Shown here: piece after piece, positions 1 through 11,556 of the stretch
Position numbering within the stretch: position 1 is the stretch's first letter
Layout of the letters: every line of letters begins with the position of its first letter
From: Anadara kagoshimensis
Lineage: Eukaryota; Mollusca; Bivalvia; Arcoida; Arcidae
Assembly: GCA_021292105.1 (NCBI GenBank)
Contig: CM037861.1
Span: forward strand, 28,172,545-28,236,544
Direction: 5' to 3'
Length of the DNA: 64,000 bases
Made by a program: the position numbers and the translations under genes
Notes under the pieces: generated by a model
Seen by the model: only the letters and a program-made list of their open reading frames with translations
The model's database searches: none
Told to the model about the DNA's origin: nothing

Positions 1-969
1 ACTAGGTGTTACGGGTACAAAATGCATGAAGAGCGAAAGTGACCCCACCTACTTCCATTGATGAAAAAAAATCATCAGTTCAAGGAGGCCAAACATACGT
101 TTTCATAGATGTATGAAGCAAATTTACGATAATGTTGAGAAAAAGTTTCCACAGAAAATAGGCACTATTGTAAATATATGTTTTAAAATACTAGTACTAC
201 ACGGCAAATTGGTACATGTCCAACGTTGCAACGACAACATAAGACTTCTCTGGTCATCATTTTACATCTGATGTAGACATAAATATGACAAGAAGACTGT
301 TAAAGATTATATTACGAAAGGAGAAAACATAGCAATGCTCATTACATCCCACTAAATGTGTCGCGTAGCCTTATATTAATGGAGGATAGTAACATCTTTA
401 ACAGACATGGTTGTTGATCATACAAAAATAATTTGACAAAATGCTATTTTATAAACGAACTAAATTTAATGTATCAAAAACATCAAATGCGATTATCAAA
501 AACCATTACTCTGTAATATCAAAGAGATAACACTGGCAGAATCAAAGGCCTATCTACTTCATTTACTATAGCTCATGATATTTCCATAATAAAATGGTTT
601 ATTTTTTTCCAATTTGGGTCAATAAAACCCCCTTTTGGCCATTAATTCAATCAACGAGGTACAGCGCGAAATCGAAACATCTTTATGGAATATTAATTGT
701 ATAGTGTTTATATTGACCAGACATACTTAAAATGTTGTTTATATACTCCTTTGATAAAAGTGCTAAGAGTACTAGCCTTGAAGTAAGTAGGATGGGAAGT
801 ACATTACAATAGTACTTGTATCATGCCGCTGGAAAACTATTTATATTACTTTTATACAAGAGTCCTTCACAAATGACTGTCTGGACTTATGAGCACATCA
901 AAGATTGTCTATGGTTATCTAATATTTACCACTGAATCTTATATACTATACATAGAGCTTGGTGTTAGG
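1..969. other. No recognised feature
   Basis: AT-rich DNA with no open frame, repeat or RNA gene that I can support. It ends where a minus-strand SINE begins. Confidence 0.5.
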
Positions 970-1311
970 AGTTGAGTTGAGTAATGGTGTTTAACGTCCC
1001 AGTCAAATATATTTCACTTATATTGAGACGTCACCAGCTGTAGGCAAAGGTACAGAAAAATTACCTGTGTATTGCGTAGATGACATAATACAGCAGGTTT
1101 TTTTTTATCGTGCCACTCCTGCCGTAAAACTGGACCTCGTTTATTTTAAGTTCCCATCCGAAAGAACAGTGATTTTCATGTCCTAATGGCAAGTGCTTGA
1201 CAAAAGAATAGTAATTACCCACTTTTAAGTCTTGTGTCTGACCTGGTCGGGGTTCAAACCCATGACCTTCCACTTACAAAGCGAGCAGTCTTACAACTAA
1301 GCTAGTGGTCC
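970..1311 (-). mobile_element. tRNA-derived SINE, family 1, near full length
   Basis: Reverse complement of the complete SINE at 15585-15920. Read on the minus strand it starts with a tRNA-like head: an A-box-like TAGCTTAGTTG near 1300 and a B box GGTTTGAACC near 1255. A body of about 200 bp follows, then a 3' domain ending GGGACGTTAAACACCATTAC (984-1003) and a GAGTTGAGTTG-like tail. The open frame across it on the minus strand is a by-product. The tail resembles the conserved 3' domains seen in metazoan SINEs, but I cannot name the superfamily with certainty. Confidence 0.85.
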
Positions 1312-1392
1312 CTTGGTATGAGGAAGTTTGTAAGTTTGCTTCCAGATAGTAAGTTGTATCCTTTACCATTCCTTAACTTAATTGAATGCCTC

Positions 1393-1656
1393 GGTAAAAT
1401 GGCATACAATTCAGTAGAGATTGTTCCCAATAAAGGAACAATTTAATTCAACAAAGCAGGTAAAATGGCATACTATTCAGTAGAGATTGTTCCCAATAAA
1501 GGAACAATTTAATTCAACAAAGCAGGTAAAATGGCATACTATTCAGTAGAGATTGTTCCCAATAAAGGAACAATTTAATTCAACAAAGCAGGTAAAATGG
1601 CATACTATTCAGTAGAGATTGTTCCCAATAAAGGAACAGTTTAATTCAACAAAGCA
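1393..1656 (+). repeat. 66-bp minisatellite, four copies, each with a hairpin
   Basis: Units start at 1393, 1459, 1525 and 1591, exactly 66 bp apart, and differ at only a few positions. Each contains a perfect 8-bp inverted repeat ATTGTTCC / GGAACAAT separated by CAATAAA; the last unit has one change in the right arm. The near-identity points to recent expansion. Confidence 0.95.
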
Positions 1657-1756
1657 AGCTGCTTACAAATAAATTGTTAACTTGAGGATATTGCAAGCGT
1701 AAACTTATCAAGGTTTTAAAAACGTTTCAGGGTGGTCATCACAATATTATTGATAA

Positions 1757-1965
1757 GTACTGTAAACGTAATTATTTTCGCGTGTATTTATTTTCGAAGT
1801 ATGTGTTATTTAGACATATCCGCATACAATGTAGTTAAGTTTTCGCGTTTTTTGAAATAAGGAATATAACATAATAAGCATTATAAAATTTCCGCTAGGT
1901 ATCAATTTTCGCGTAAAACAAACGGCCGAAAAATAAGCGAAAATTAGTACACCACGAAGATAAAT
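1757..1965. mobile_element. Degenerate TTCGCG-rich MITE-like repeat
   Basis: Starts TACTGTAAACG and contains several TTTTCGCG or CGAAAA blocks in both orientations (1777, 1841, 1907, 1927), ending near GCGAAAATTAGTACACC. This resembles widespread short foldback repeats that begin TACTGTAAA and carry TCGCGAAA motifs. A related but different copy is at 33091-33300. The ends are not sharply defined. Confidence 0.45.
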
Positions 1966-1989
1966 ACGTATATAAAGTGTGCTGTGTTT

Positions 1990-2190
1990 GTATCCAAAAT
2001 TATCCTTGACATATTTGACGTTCCGTTTTCTTAACATTCTCGATCTTGGCATCACACAGGATGGGTGTAGCTAGCTACACAGTCAGTGCTTATCATCATT
2101 TTCGTGGTGGAGGGCTACGTGTTTAAATAAATTTGTCTTTTGCCAGTTGGACATTACTTTTGAGATTGCGATTCGAACAGTTACCGACAA
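1990..2190 (-). mobile_element. Family B repeat, diverged copy
   Basis: On the minus strand it contains the family B blocks: a bipartite CTACACCC-like segment (2067-2076 reversed), a CACGTGT-like segment near 2117, and the end block corresponding to 'caatctcaaaagtaat' near 2150-2170. It is diverged and recognisable mainly by order and spacing relative to the better copies at 28865 and 56625. Confidence 0.55.
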
Positions 2191-2835
2191 TTTTGTTAAT
2201 ATTGATTCATTGTGAAAATTTGATTTTGGATAAACAAAAATTTAAATAAAATTTAAATAAGTTGTTAATGAGGTGTGATAGATGTTGTGAAACATGCTTT
2301 TATTGTATTTCCCTGATACACAAATATAAGAGTAATTGATTTATTGCAGTATGCAAATTTTGATTGTTTATTTTAATGATATTCACAACATTTTTGTACT
2401 AAGGCATTATTTGATTTTGCTGCATTGTTACTATTAGCAACGTGTTTCACCTGACACCAATAACTTGACAACAAACGTCTTAAAGCCGCCTGGCAGATTG
2501 ATGGCATTTATGTGTCGTGTCGCTTGTGAAACTAAAATGAACACGTTTTGTATCATATTTCAATTAAAATGTAACATTGTAATTTTATTTTAAAAGTTTA
2601 AGTTTTCCTTCCCCGTGAATCTAATTTATATTTCAATTATGAGATTTACATGTGTAAATTTTAAAAACAGTTTTATGATGAAACATGTCAAAGCGAGTTT
2701 TGAAAATTTTGAATATTCATTGTTATTTCAGGTGTTTCATGTTGGATATGAACACTTTGATTAGTAAAGAATATAATCAGACCACTTAATTATTATATTG
2801 TTACTTTTGTAGGGGTCATATCCCATTTCTTCAGA
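2191..2835. other. No recognised feature
   Basis: AT-rich sequence with no supported gene or repeat. Confidence 0.45.
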
Positions 2836-3003
2836 TACCACTGCGGTAGCTCTAGATCTGTTGGTAGAGTGCTCGCTCTGTAAGTAGGTGGGCGCAAAGC
2901 GCACGGAAAAATTCTGTATCTTATCCCATAGCTGGTGACGTCTCGATATAAGTGAAATATTCTTGACTGGGACGTTAAACACCATTATTAAACTCAACTC
3001 CAT
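2836..3003 (+). mobile_element. SINE family 1, internally deleted
   Basis: The tRNA-like head (CCACTGCGGTAGCTC ... GAGTGCTCGC) joins almost directly to the distal body and 3' domain (GGTGACGTCTCGATATAAGT ... GGGACGTTAAACACCAT). The B box and about 170 bp of body present in the copy at 15585 are missing. Both ends are intact, so this is an internal deletion and not a 5' truncation. Confidence 0.85.
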
Positions 3004-4147
3004 TTATTAAGGCGAGTTTGTAAGTAAAACAAGTCAACGCGATTTTTTGAAAATATTGAATATTCGTTTTAATTATAAGCGTTTTTGCTATGAATTATTG
3101 GGATAGTAAGAAATTTTAACCAGACCACTTAACTGTATTTTTACTTTTTAAGGCAGTATATCTTATTTCTTATGACGTGTCTCTATTCAAACAAAGCAAT
3201 TTTCTGTCTCCGTTCTGCCAAAACTGCATTAGTCTTGCATCTTTACTCTCATTTGATAAATGATTCATGGCAATTTTAAGTTTCAGAGTGCAATATAGTC
3301 CGGTGTGTTTGTAGTATATTTCGCATAAATTGTGCAAAATCTAATATCAGCATGAAATTTCGCATGTACAAATTATAGTTATGATGTCCTAAATAAATAC
3401 TGATATAGAATCTTTGTCTATCCTACACTTTCTATGTATGACTTCATAAATAAAAAAGCCACTAGTATCGGGATAACATATTTATATTTTCCTAATATAA
3501 AGATTTTTCGGAATTTCGGAGGTAAAAGCTACGACCGACTCTTAAAGGTATTGTTTATATGTAGACCTCAATTATAACATACATTTCAAGCTATATAACA
3601 AACATGATATGATGATTTCGATTTTTCTATTGACAATTTTTCTTTTCTATGAAGCAATATAAATGCTTCTCCCGTCTGCTTATGGCGGCTTTTTTGGCAG
3701 CATCTGTTGAGATAATTGTCGGCTTCTTGTATTGCTGCATTGCATTATATGGTATTTTCTGCATTGCACATGCGCCTAGGCCAAGCCCAATATGAAACTG
3801 AATGATAATCGTATATTATGCATGTAGCTTACAACTGAAAAATTAGTAATTACCAAAACAGCTAATGCTTGCCACATATTAAGAACTTTTTCAGATAGAC
3901 AGGAAATTGAAATTGTATTAAAGAGAAATTATTTTCCATGTGATATTGCAATATGCATTTTGAATTCCAATTCGCGACTGGTTACCTGGTTGCATGCATG
4001 GGGTAATTACTTCCTCAATGAGTGAGGGAGGGAAATCAAATCTCAAAACGTACCTGGCTACCAGGGATGCAAGCCATGATGATTTCCTTACTATGTGCTG
4101 ATAATTTAATCTCTATTAACGTGTTAATAAATTATAATACAGATTGT
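3004..4147. other. No recognised feature
   Basis: AT-rich sequence. A weak palindromic stretch around 3980-4075 (GGTTACCTGG / TACCAGGG) was not strong enough to call. Confidence 0.4.
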
Positions 4148-4347
4148 CAGTCCTGTCAAAAATTTTACAATGAGCTCATAAAAAAGAGTCGAAGCTCGGT
4201 TGACAAGTGGCAGAAATATAGTAACTTTGCAAAAAATAGCTAAAAGCTTTGGAGATATAGCTAGGTAAAGAAGAACTGAGATGTGCTACAGATTCGGCAC
4301 TCGTTAACGTAAAGCGACTGCGTTAAACTTTCGACAGGTCTGTACTG
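4148..4347 (+). mobile_element. Family A palindromic MITE
   Basis: Starts CAGTCCTGTC and ends TTTCGACAGGTCTGTACTG, an imperfect inverted pair, with TA right after the right end (the left end is preceded by GT). The interior carries the family A blocks 'agtcgaagctcg', 'agtggcagaaatata', 'gatatagctagg' and 'gattcggcactcgttaacg'. No coding capacity is visible. The TA context fits Tc1/mariner/pogo-type non-autonomous transposons; that superfamily assignment is inference. Confidence 0.75.
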
Positions 4348-5381
4348 TACATGGGATCAATTATGACATGTTTTACTGCGTAAAATAAAAATATAAAACA
4401 TGTGGAAACACGGTGTGTAAATATACAGTGTGAACAAAATGATAACATACACCTGGATTACTAATCTTCAATACACTCCATATGCCGGGATTATCTGTTT
4501 TATCAAGTTCGTTTTATAAACAGATAAGAAAATGTAACACCTTATAATTGATAATTTTGTCATACGCAGAATTTCCAAATATTTATCATTGAAAATTATT
4601 CAAACTGTATACATTTGTTGCAAAATAAGCCAAATTATTATTTTTTATTTTCTTATTTTTGTTTTTTGTGTATTGATCCGTGATCGCAATTTATGTTAAT
4701 CATTTTATTTCTAATTCAGACATATAATATGTCGATTTTTTTTACTTCTTCTGTTTATTGATTTATTTACATGTATTCATTTATTTATTTTGCCAAGTAC
4801 AAGATACAAATTTTATCTTCCAGATGAAGGACATGACAAGGTAATTTTAATTACGTTTCAAGTTGCATATAAAAATATTTATGATTTAGAATTATTAATT
4901 CTGTCTCGCAAAAATAGCAAGGATTTTTGTTTATATTTTAGGGCCAAAATGCAACTAATATTTGAAAAAGATAGGATACATCTGCGTCGTTTAATGGAAT
5001 ATTCAGCCGCGTTACAACTTAAACCTTACAGATAATTCAGAAAGAGCTCTATGGTTCTGAAAAAATCGATGAACAGGATAATAGCTAAGTACGTACACCA
5101 AAATGCTTACCATCTTGTGTTTGATTGGAGATATTCATCATTTTAGTTCCCCTAAAATCATCAAATACACCATAGAGCTTTCTTAATACTAGACGTTTAT
5201 AAGCCTTTTGGAGTATAGCAGTATTTTAAGCAAAAATATCGTGACGCTTCTCTGAATAATTATTGCAGGCAAAACGTAAGTGCGAACCCGCCATCGATTT
5301 AAGCATGTGCAAGGCAGACTAGCAAGCCCTTAACTTATCCTTTATCAGATGTGACTAGAATTCAAAATTTAGCTAATCACA
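4348..5381. other. No recognised feature
   Basis: Very AT-rich. An 81-codon open frame at 4790-5035 shows no recognisable motif and is of chance length for this composition. Confidence 0.4.
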
Positions 5382-5597
5382 CGCCTGTAGAACATTTAAC
5401 ACTTAGCTAACACATCAGTTCAGAATCAGTAGCTCAACTCGATTCCTCGTTAGCTTGACCTCAACAGCATTTCGGCAGCTCAGCTTCTTTCTCTTGACAG
5501 TTTTTCGCGTCTAGCTATCCTTGTCTCTGCCACTCGGCAGTCACTCTTTGACTCCTTTCCATTAGCCTAGAGTAAAACTTTTGAGGGGTCTGTATTG
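5382..5597 (-). mobile_element. Family A MITE, reversed
   Basis: Starts with a diverged 'cgcctgtagaacatttaacac' type end and finishes with GGGGTCTGTATTG. It reads in the opposite order to the copy at 4148: GCTAAC..., 'cctcgttagct', 'gccactcggcagtc', 'ttgactcctttcc'. Diverged but collinear with other reversed copies (49760, 14004). Confidence 0.7.
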
Positions 5598-5624
5598 AAG
5601 AAGTGTAATTCATACGTACATCAA

Positions 5625-5820
5625 ACCCAAAACAAACATACCAATCCATGTCAGAACCACAACCCAAAGCAAAATAAACACTTTAAAGCCGAAGGCTAAT
5701 TATATTAAACGCGTGATCTTGCAGGCTGGGTGCTCCAAAGGGTTTAGCTAGCTACATCCGCCTCGTGTGTAATCAATACTGAGTATAAAAGAAACAATGG
5801 GGATATGTATCCCGATGACG
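5625..5820 (+). mobile_element. Family B repeat
   Basis: Contains the ordered family B blocks 'ataccaatccatgtc', 'caaagcaaaataaa', 'gctgggtgctcc', 'tagctagctacatccgcc' and 'gtgtgtaatcaa', then a diverged 3' part ending near 'cccgatgacgg'. Confidence 0.75.
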
Positions 5821-6467
5821 GACCGGCCATTGTTTATTTAAGCATGTGTTACACAGACACAATACCAAGCACTTAAATTGTCCTTCCTCAAATGCGACTA
5901 GAACCAACATTTACTAATGGAATTCATAGGCCCATCAAAAGAAAACAAACATGAAATTATTATTTTACTAAAATAACTATATTTCTGTGGCAATGCTGGA
6001 AATAGTCACATTTCTTGATGCAGTCATTTCCGGAATTGTAGGAATTCTATATCTACATAATAGTCTAAATAATTACAATGTGGGCAAGCAAACACTTGAT
6101 GCAAATGACATATTTACAAGAGAATAATTTGGTTTTCATTTCAATGTTAGAAGTTCATCTGATCCTGTTTGATTTCCAAATTCTCCGGAGACGAGGATCT
6201 TTTAATACGGAGCGAAATGGGAATTGAAAGATAGAAAGATAATGTAGCTATGTCATTTACAGATGAAGGTTTATATGATTTGATTTCACCTCTCAGATGA
6301 AATGATTTTATTTGACTGTCTATTGATCAAATTAATATATATTTCTTGAACTTCAGATCAAATGAAAAATTAATTAAACATCTTTAAACTTGATTTAGAA
6401 GAAGTGCAGTGGAGCAATTGAGTTTTACGCCTTTTCGTGATACTTTAGCTAATTATATATAGGCAGT

Positions 6468-6660
6468 CAGTTCATGAAGGGTTGGGGAAACTGGAGTACT
6501 CGGAGAAACCATCGAACTTCGACAAGCGAAATGACAAACTGTCTAGGATCTGTCCCAAATGGGATTTGAACCTACGTGACAAGAGGAGTCTTGTTCAGTA
6601 GAATTCTGCTTTACCTCTAAAGTGTACGTTTACGAATCGAAGCAATTAAGGAATCATTTA
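6468..6660 (-). mobile_element. tRNA-derived SINE, family 3, minus strand
   Basis: On the minus strand a degenerate B box (AGGTTCAAATCCC near 6572) is followed by a body whose conserved segment reads GGTTTCTCCGAGTACTCCAG (6500-6519). That is the same block as GTAGGTGGTTTACTCCGGGT in the plus-strand copy at 45040-45265. The block is common in SINEs of aquatic invertebrates. Confidence 0.7.
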
Positions 6661-6737
6661 ACAAATGATTGTACTGGTTAATAAGGAAGATATAATGTAT
6701 TAAGTTTTATTCATTTATTTTCCTCTCTTTTTCATTA

Positions 6738-6990
6738 AACCCCCTAGCAAACTATCTTGAGGGGGTTATATAAAATCACATGTCTAGATCTGTTTGTCTG
6801 TCTGTCCGTGTAAAATCGTGTCCGGGCCATATCTCATAGCTGCTTTGAGCGACTGTTATAAAACTCCACATGAATCATATTCATGGTATAATGGTTTGTC
6901 ATGACCTTAAACCAATGCAAGGTCATATCAACAAGGTCATGGTCGCCAGAAAACATTTAATGTTGGGATCGGGGTATTTCGGTTCTATTT
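6738..6990 (+). mobile_element. Fragment of a 'foldback + GTCTGTCTGTCCG' repeat
   Basis: Opens with a perfect 8-bp hairpin AACCCCCT (6738-6745) / AGGGGGTT (6760-6767), followed by GTTTGTCTGTCTGTCCGTG and 'gggccatatctcatagctg'. This is the same layout as the left end of the large element at 41370-42628: hairpin, then a GTCTGTCTGTCCG run, then 'ttatggcc'-type sequence. It is a separate subfamily or a diverged copy, and its right end is unclear. Confidence 0.5.
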
Positions 6991-7099
6991 TTAGTGTCCG
7001 GTTATGTGTTTGGTTGCATCGGCTAGTGGTTTTCATGTGATTGACTGAAACTTGAATTTAAAATAATTACGTTGACGAGTCAAGATTTAAGAGATAAGA

Positions 7100-7860
7100 T
7101 TTTGTTACTTATATCAAAATAACATCAGCTATAGCTAAATTTTCCAATACGAGTAACCTTGTTTAACGACAATAAATAACGATGTTTGTTTTCGTTCTAC
7201 ATGTACGTGTGTTTCACTTATGTCGAGATCACACCAGCCATAATCATGTTATATCAACATTACACCAGCTATTTTTTCCAATAAGAGTAACCTTGTTTCA
7301 TGACAATAAACAACAATGTTTGTTTTCTTTCTACGCGTCTGCCACTTATATCGAGATAACACCAGCTAAAGTTGTTACTTATATTGACATTTCACCAGCT
7401 AAAGCTAACTTTCCGACACAAGTTACTTTGTTTGATGGGAATTAACGAGGTTGTTTTCGTGCTGCATGTCTGTCACTTATATCGAGATAACACCAGCTAT
7501 ATTTGTTACTTATATCAACATAACATCGGCTATAAATGTTTGGTGGCAATTATCGAGTTTGTTTTCTTTCTACGCGTCTGTCACTTATGTCGAGACCACA
7601 TCAGCTATAGTTGTTACTTATATTGACATAACACCAGGTACAGCTTACGTTTCCGACCAGATTGTCCTTGTTTGATAACAATTAAAGAGGTCGTTTTTGT
7701 GCTACACGTCTGTTACTTATACCGAGAGCACACCAGCTATAGTGGTTAATTATATCGTAATTACACTAGCTATAGCTAACTTTTCCGACACAAGTAACTT
7801 TGTTTAATGGTAATAAATAACAAGGTTGTTTTCGTGCTACAGGTCTGTCATCGATACCAG
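7100..7860. repeat. About 128-bp tandem array containing SINE-tail-like segments
   Basis: 'atcgagataacaccagct'-type segments recur at about 7221, 7349, 7479, 7590 and 7719. A second similar segment ('attgacataacaccagct') lies about 33 bp after each. The repeated phrase TCACTTATATCGAGATAAC resembles the inverted 3' domain of SINE family 1 ('cacttatattgagacgtcac' at 1015). Between them are 'ttgtttgatggcaattaa' and 'ttttcgtgctacatgtct' blocks. About six degenerate units. Confidence 0.8.
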
Positions 7861-7942
7861 ACATCGATTTTTATAATCTCAGTAAAGATACGTCATTGAT
7901 ATCATTTATCTAGATATCCTGATTTTGAAAGAATTATTAAAT

Positions 7943-8023
7943 TATTGCCTGTTCTTTTGTCAGCTACCTCGTTATATAATATCAAATGTCATATTTAGTC
8001 GTAAAACTATGTCCCGCATTTTG

Positions 8024-8062
<39 letters not shown>

Positions 8063-8299
8063 AAAAACAAAACCGAATCGACCTAGTGATCTGTGGTCTT
8101 GATATCGACCGGTTGATATAATCTTTTGTCAGCTTGCCCGTTATGTAATATCAAATGTCATATTTGGTCGTTAAACTTTGTTCCGCATTTTGCTAAATAG
8201 AAAAACCGAATAGACTTGGAGATCTGTGGTCTCGATATTGAACGGTTGATATAATCTTTTGTCAGCTTGCCCGTTATGTAATATCAAATGTCATATTTA
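7943..8299 (+). repeat. Three direct repeats of about 134 bp with a poly(A) run
   Basis: 'cttttgtcagct...cgttat.taatatcaaatgtcatatt' recurs near 7951, 8125 and 8259. The second and third copies also share 'gatctgtggtct' and 'ggttgatataat'. A run of 35 A residues (8026-8060) interrupts the first unit. The array stops exactly where a family A element starts. Confidence 0.85.
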
Positions 8300-8518
8300 C
8301 AGAACAGGCCTGTCGAAAGTTTAACAATAAGTTAGCAACGGGAATTGGACGTCGGCTGTACAGTCATGGTCGAGATATGGATATAAAGCCAGTGACTTAA
8401 ATGCTGCCTAGAGATAGCTTGCAGCTGCGGAGACCTTGCTAACGAAAGATCAAAATAAGCTGTTGATTCGGTACCAATTCGTTAGCTCAGTGTTAAACGT
8501 TTTGACAGGCCTATAATG
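8300..8518 (+). mobile_element. Family A MITE
   Basis: Left end CAGAACAGGCCTGTCGAAAG, right end 'gtgttaaacgttttgacaggcctata', with 'gagatatggatata' and 'gattcggtaccaattcgttagctcag' in between. The ends form the usual imperfect inverted repeat. Confidence 0.75.
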
Positions 8519-10434
8519 TAGTCGTATGTTCTGCGTTTTGCTTAACAATAAACTGAATCAATTGTGAAAAAATCTGTGATGTTTAAAATAACAGCTACAA
8601 ATACAAGTTCGTTAAAAAGTCAATAGGTGTCGCCCTCATTAACGATTTAAATGTAACATCATACATATGTAAATCTTCCTAATCTGTTTAATCTGGAATA
8701 TTGACAATCGTGTATTGATTTCAGTAACAACATAAAAAGAAGGGATAATTAAACATATCATCATGTTAAATATGCGTAACAGATGCTTTTTGCTTGTACA
8801 TTTCACCGATAAAATTGAGAACATAAATCAATGTTTTTGTGGTAGGAGGAAATTGATTAATTTCTCAAATTTAACACAGATGTACATACTTGAGATGTTA
8901 TTTCAATCTAGCCTTCTTATATTGTGTTTTTGCAAAATGCATTTTCAGTTTGAAAAAACGAAAATTTAAATATTTTTTCATAGCATTATGGTCCAAATGT
9001 TGTTCTGATTTGACTGAGGATTTTCATTTCTCTGATTGGTCAAATTGGTGATATATATAGCGATATTAAATGAAAAATATCTCAAACACTCCACAAATTC
9101 GTAGTTGACCGAAACTTGTACACTATAAATTGTAACACAAAGTTGGCCTCCCAGTTCTCATGATTGTAAGAAACGCTATGATCCATAAGCGTGCGTTTAC
9201 GACGGAAAACCTATATACAGTTACGTAGTATGACCATACATGTATATCTTGCATACACATATGCACGTATTTCACAACAACGGTACCCAATAAAAGCATA
9301 ATTGCTGCTACTCAGGTACATATTAGAAATAAACCACAACAAATTAAAAGGTTTTTTCTTATATTTACGATATTAAACTTTGCCATTTCTGCGTAGAATT
9401 TGCAAAAGTCCAATAATTTAATATCATTAAACACTGGTTTTCATTCCTTATGCGCTGGTTTATTAAGTAAAAGGAACAGCACCTTACGGAGTATTTGGTC
9501 CCCCTTCTTTGACGTTATTTTCCCCTTCAATGTATTAAGCCCTGCATTCTTTGACGTCACATGAAACAATCCAAACCAAAATTAGACTTGACGAGAGGTT
9601 GACAGGTCACATTAGTTAACTGAAATGTAAATTTATTCTTATCAATATTATAAGTTTATATAATGTATGAAAATCAGTGATTGTAAATATTCGGATGTAC
9701 ATATACAGTTAACTAACCAGTAAGTTTTTCAATTCCAATGCATCCTAGTAAGAACCCCAACACTCAAACTCACAAGGCTGAAATTGCCACAAGGGAAACC
9801 ACAGAGACACTTTTTTTTACAATACTTTTAATTAATTAAATAAAATCACCTTGTATATTACATAATAAATTTTAAAATACATGTACACGAAACTCTACAA
9901 GGACAATTGGATTTCGGTCAAATATCAGTTGATGATCCGTTTATTCCTTGTAAATTTGATAATTCAATGGATTCATTCTAGTAAAACATCATTTCACGCC
10001 GTGTTGTGAACAGAGTTAACACCAAAAACTGCGATATATAGGGTACACAACTGACATCATCAGTCTACACGCGATCTTTATGACTATTTTCTTATCATTG
10101 TCTTTTTAATTAAATCTCTAGATGTTTTTTCGAAGAAGAAAAAACAGAGCTCTTTCAAGTGAATAATCACGTAAAAAGGCCATTATTCAGTCTTCTGATA
10201 GGTGTTTAGTTAATCAATGTTCTCATCATGTTTTTAATGTTCAACTAGGAATAAGCTCTTCAACACACATAAGGTTTAATATTTGGCTTTGTGTTAGCAT
10301 AAAATCTTTTCCTGCATCTTTTCAAACAAAGGAGCACCAAGCTTAAGACTGTTTTATTGTTCTTTGACAATTTTCGGTTCTCAGTATTTAAGGAAATCGT
10401 GGTTTACTTCGGAGGACACTTTTAAACCCAATAT
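8519..10434. other. No recognised feature
   Basis: Nearly 2 kb of AT-rich DNA. Overlapping opposite-strand open frames at 8639-8969 are about 60-70 codons and look like chance. No tRNA-like or repeat structure was recognised. Confidence 0.4.
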
Positions 10435-10572
10435 CCCGTGTTGCAGTATCCGTGGCACGCTATAGAACCCTCCGTACACATTGCAATGAGCAACGGTAAT
10501 ATCAATTGTCTCTCCACTTAAAGCTGAAGCCGGTTTGATATAAGTGAAACAGTCTTGACTGGAACGTACAAT
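10435..10572 (+). mobile_element. SINE family 1, 3' half only
   Basis: Matches the distal body and 3' domain of the full SINE: 'cgtggcacgctatagaaccct', 'cattgcaatgagcaac', then 'gatataagtgaaacagtcttgactggaacgt'. The tRNA-related head is absent. Confidence 0.7.
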
Positions 10573-10739
10573 TTCCATTCAACAAATCTACCAAACTTAC
10601 ATATAGATAAAATCCACAAAATAAATAAATAAATAAAATAGCATTTCTTTTTTTGTGGTGTCAACTATTTTGTAATTCATAGAAACACTAATATAACGGC
10701 TTGCAATGGACTTCTCCATCATTGCACAGCATGATTTCA

Positions 10740-11410
10740 ACCTACTGACATTATAATTAAGAGGTTGAAAAATTAAATCACATCTTTACCCTACTATTTA
10801 GCGTTATAATTTGAACTCACGCCTTTCATTTAAGCTCAATGTTATTATTAAAATGTTTGTAAAAATTAATAAAATTTTAATTTTACTGGAGCTATAATTA
10901 AAACGTTGAAAATTAAATCACACTTCTATGTTATACACTGCTAAAGTAATAATTACGAAGTTAAGAAATTAATTCACATTTCTACCCAACCTTACGTGAT
11001 TGTTAAGATAATATTAAGAAAAATTAAATTAAACTTATCACCCACGGAGGTATAACTAATTATAAGACGTTGAATATTACATCACACTTCTCAATTGTTT
11101 GCCACAGTCTAAACCAAGTTTCCTCAACTGAAATCTGGTAAAATTTGACAAATGTGTATGGTATTGCAAATAACAAGTTTACACGAAAAAATAGTTTAGA
11201 TTTATATATAAGCTTTGATTCATCTTCATTATATTTAAACTAACAAAATTATTCATATTTAAAATGTGTCACATTTAAGCCTTAGTAAATCTTACTTTAA
11301 ATGATTGTGAAACTGGAGCCAGGAGTAACAATTTTGACTACTGGGGTTATAGCTATATATGATGTTAATCAATTCAATCACATATCTACCGTACTGACAT
11401 TATAATTACA
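10740..11410. repeat. Degenerate AT-rich tandem repeat
   Basis: Blocks of the type 'tataattaagacgttgaaaattaaatcacacttct' recur around 10748, 10890, 10950, 11053 and 11365 with irregular spacing. Heavily decayed. Confidence 0.4.
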
Positions 11411-11424
11411 TTATAATTACAATA

Positions 11425-11507
11425 CAGACCTGTCAAAATATAATATAGGCAGTGGCGGATTTAGGGGAGGGGTTGCGGGGGTTGCAACCCCCCCCTTTGA
11501 AAAATTT

Positions 11508-11556
<49 letters not shown>

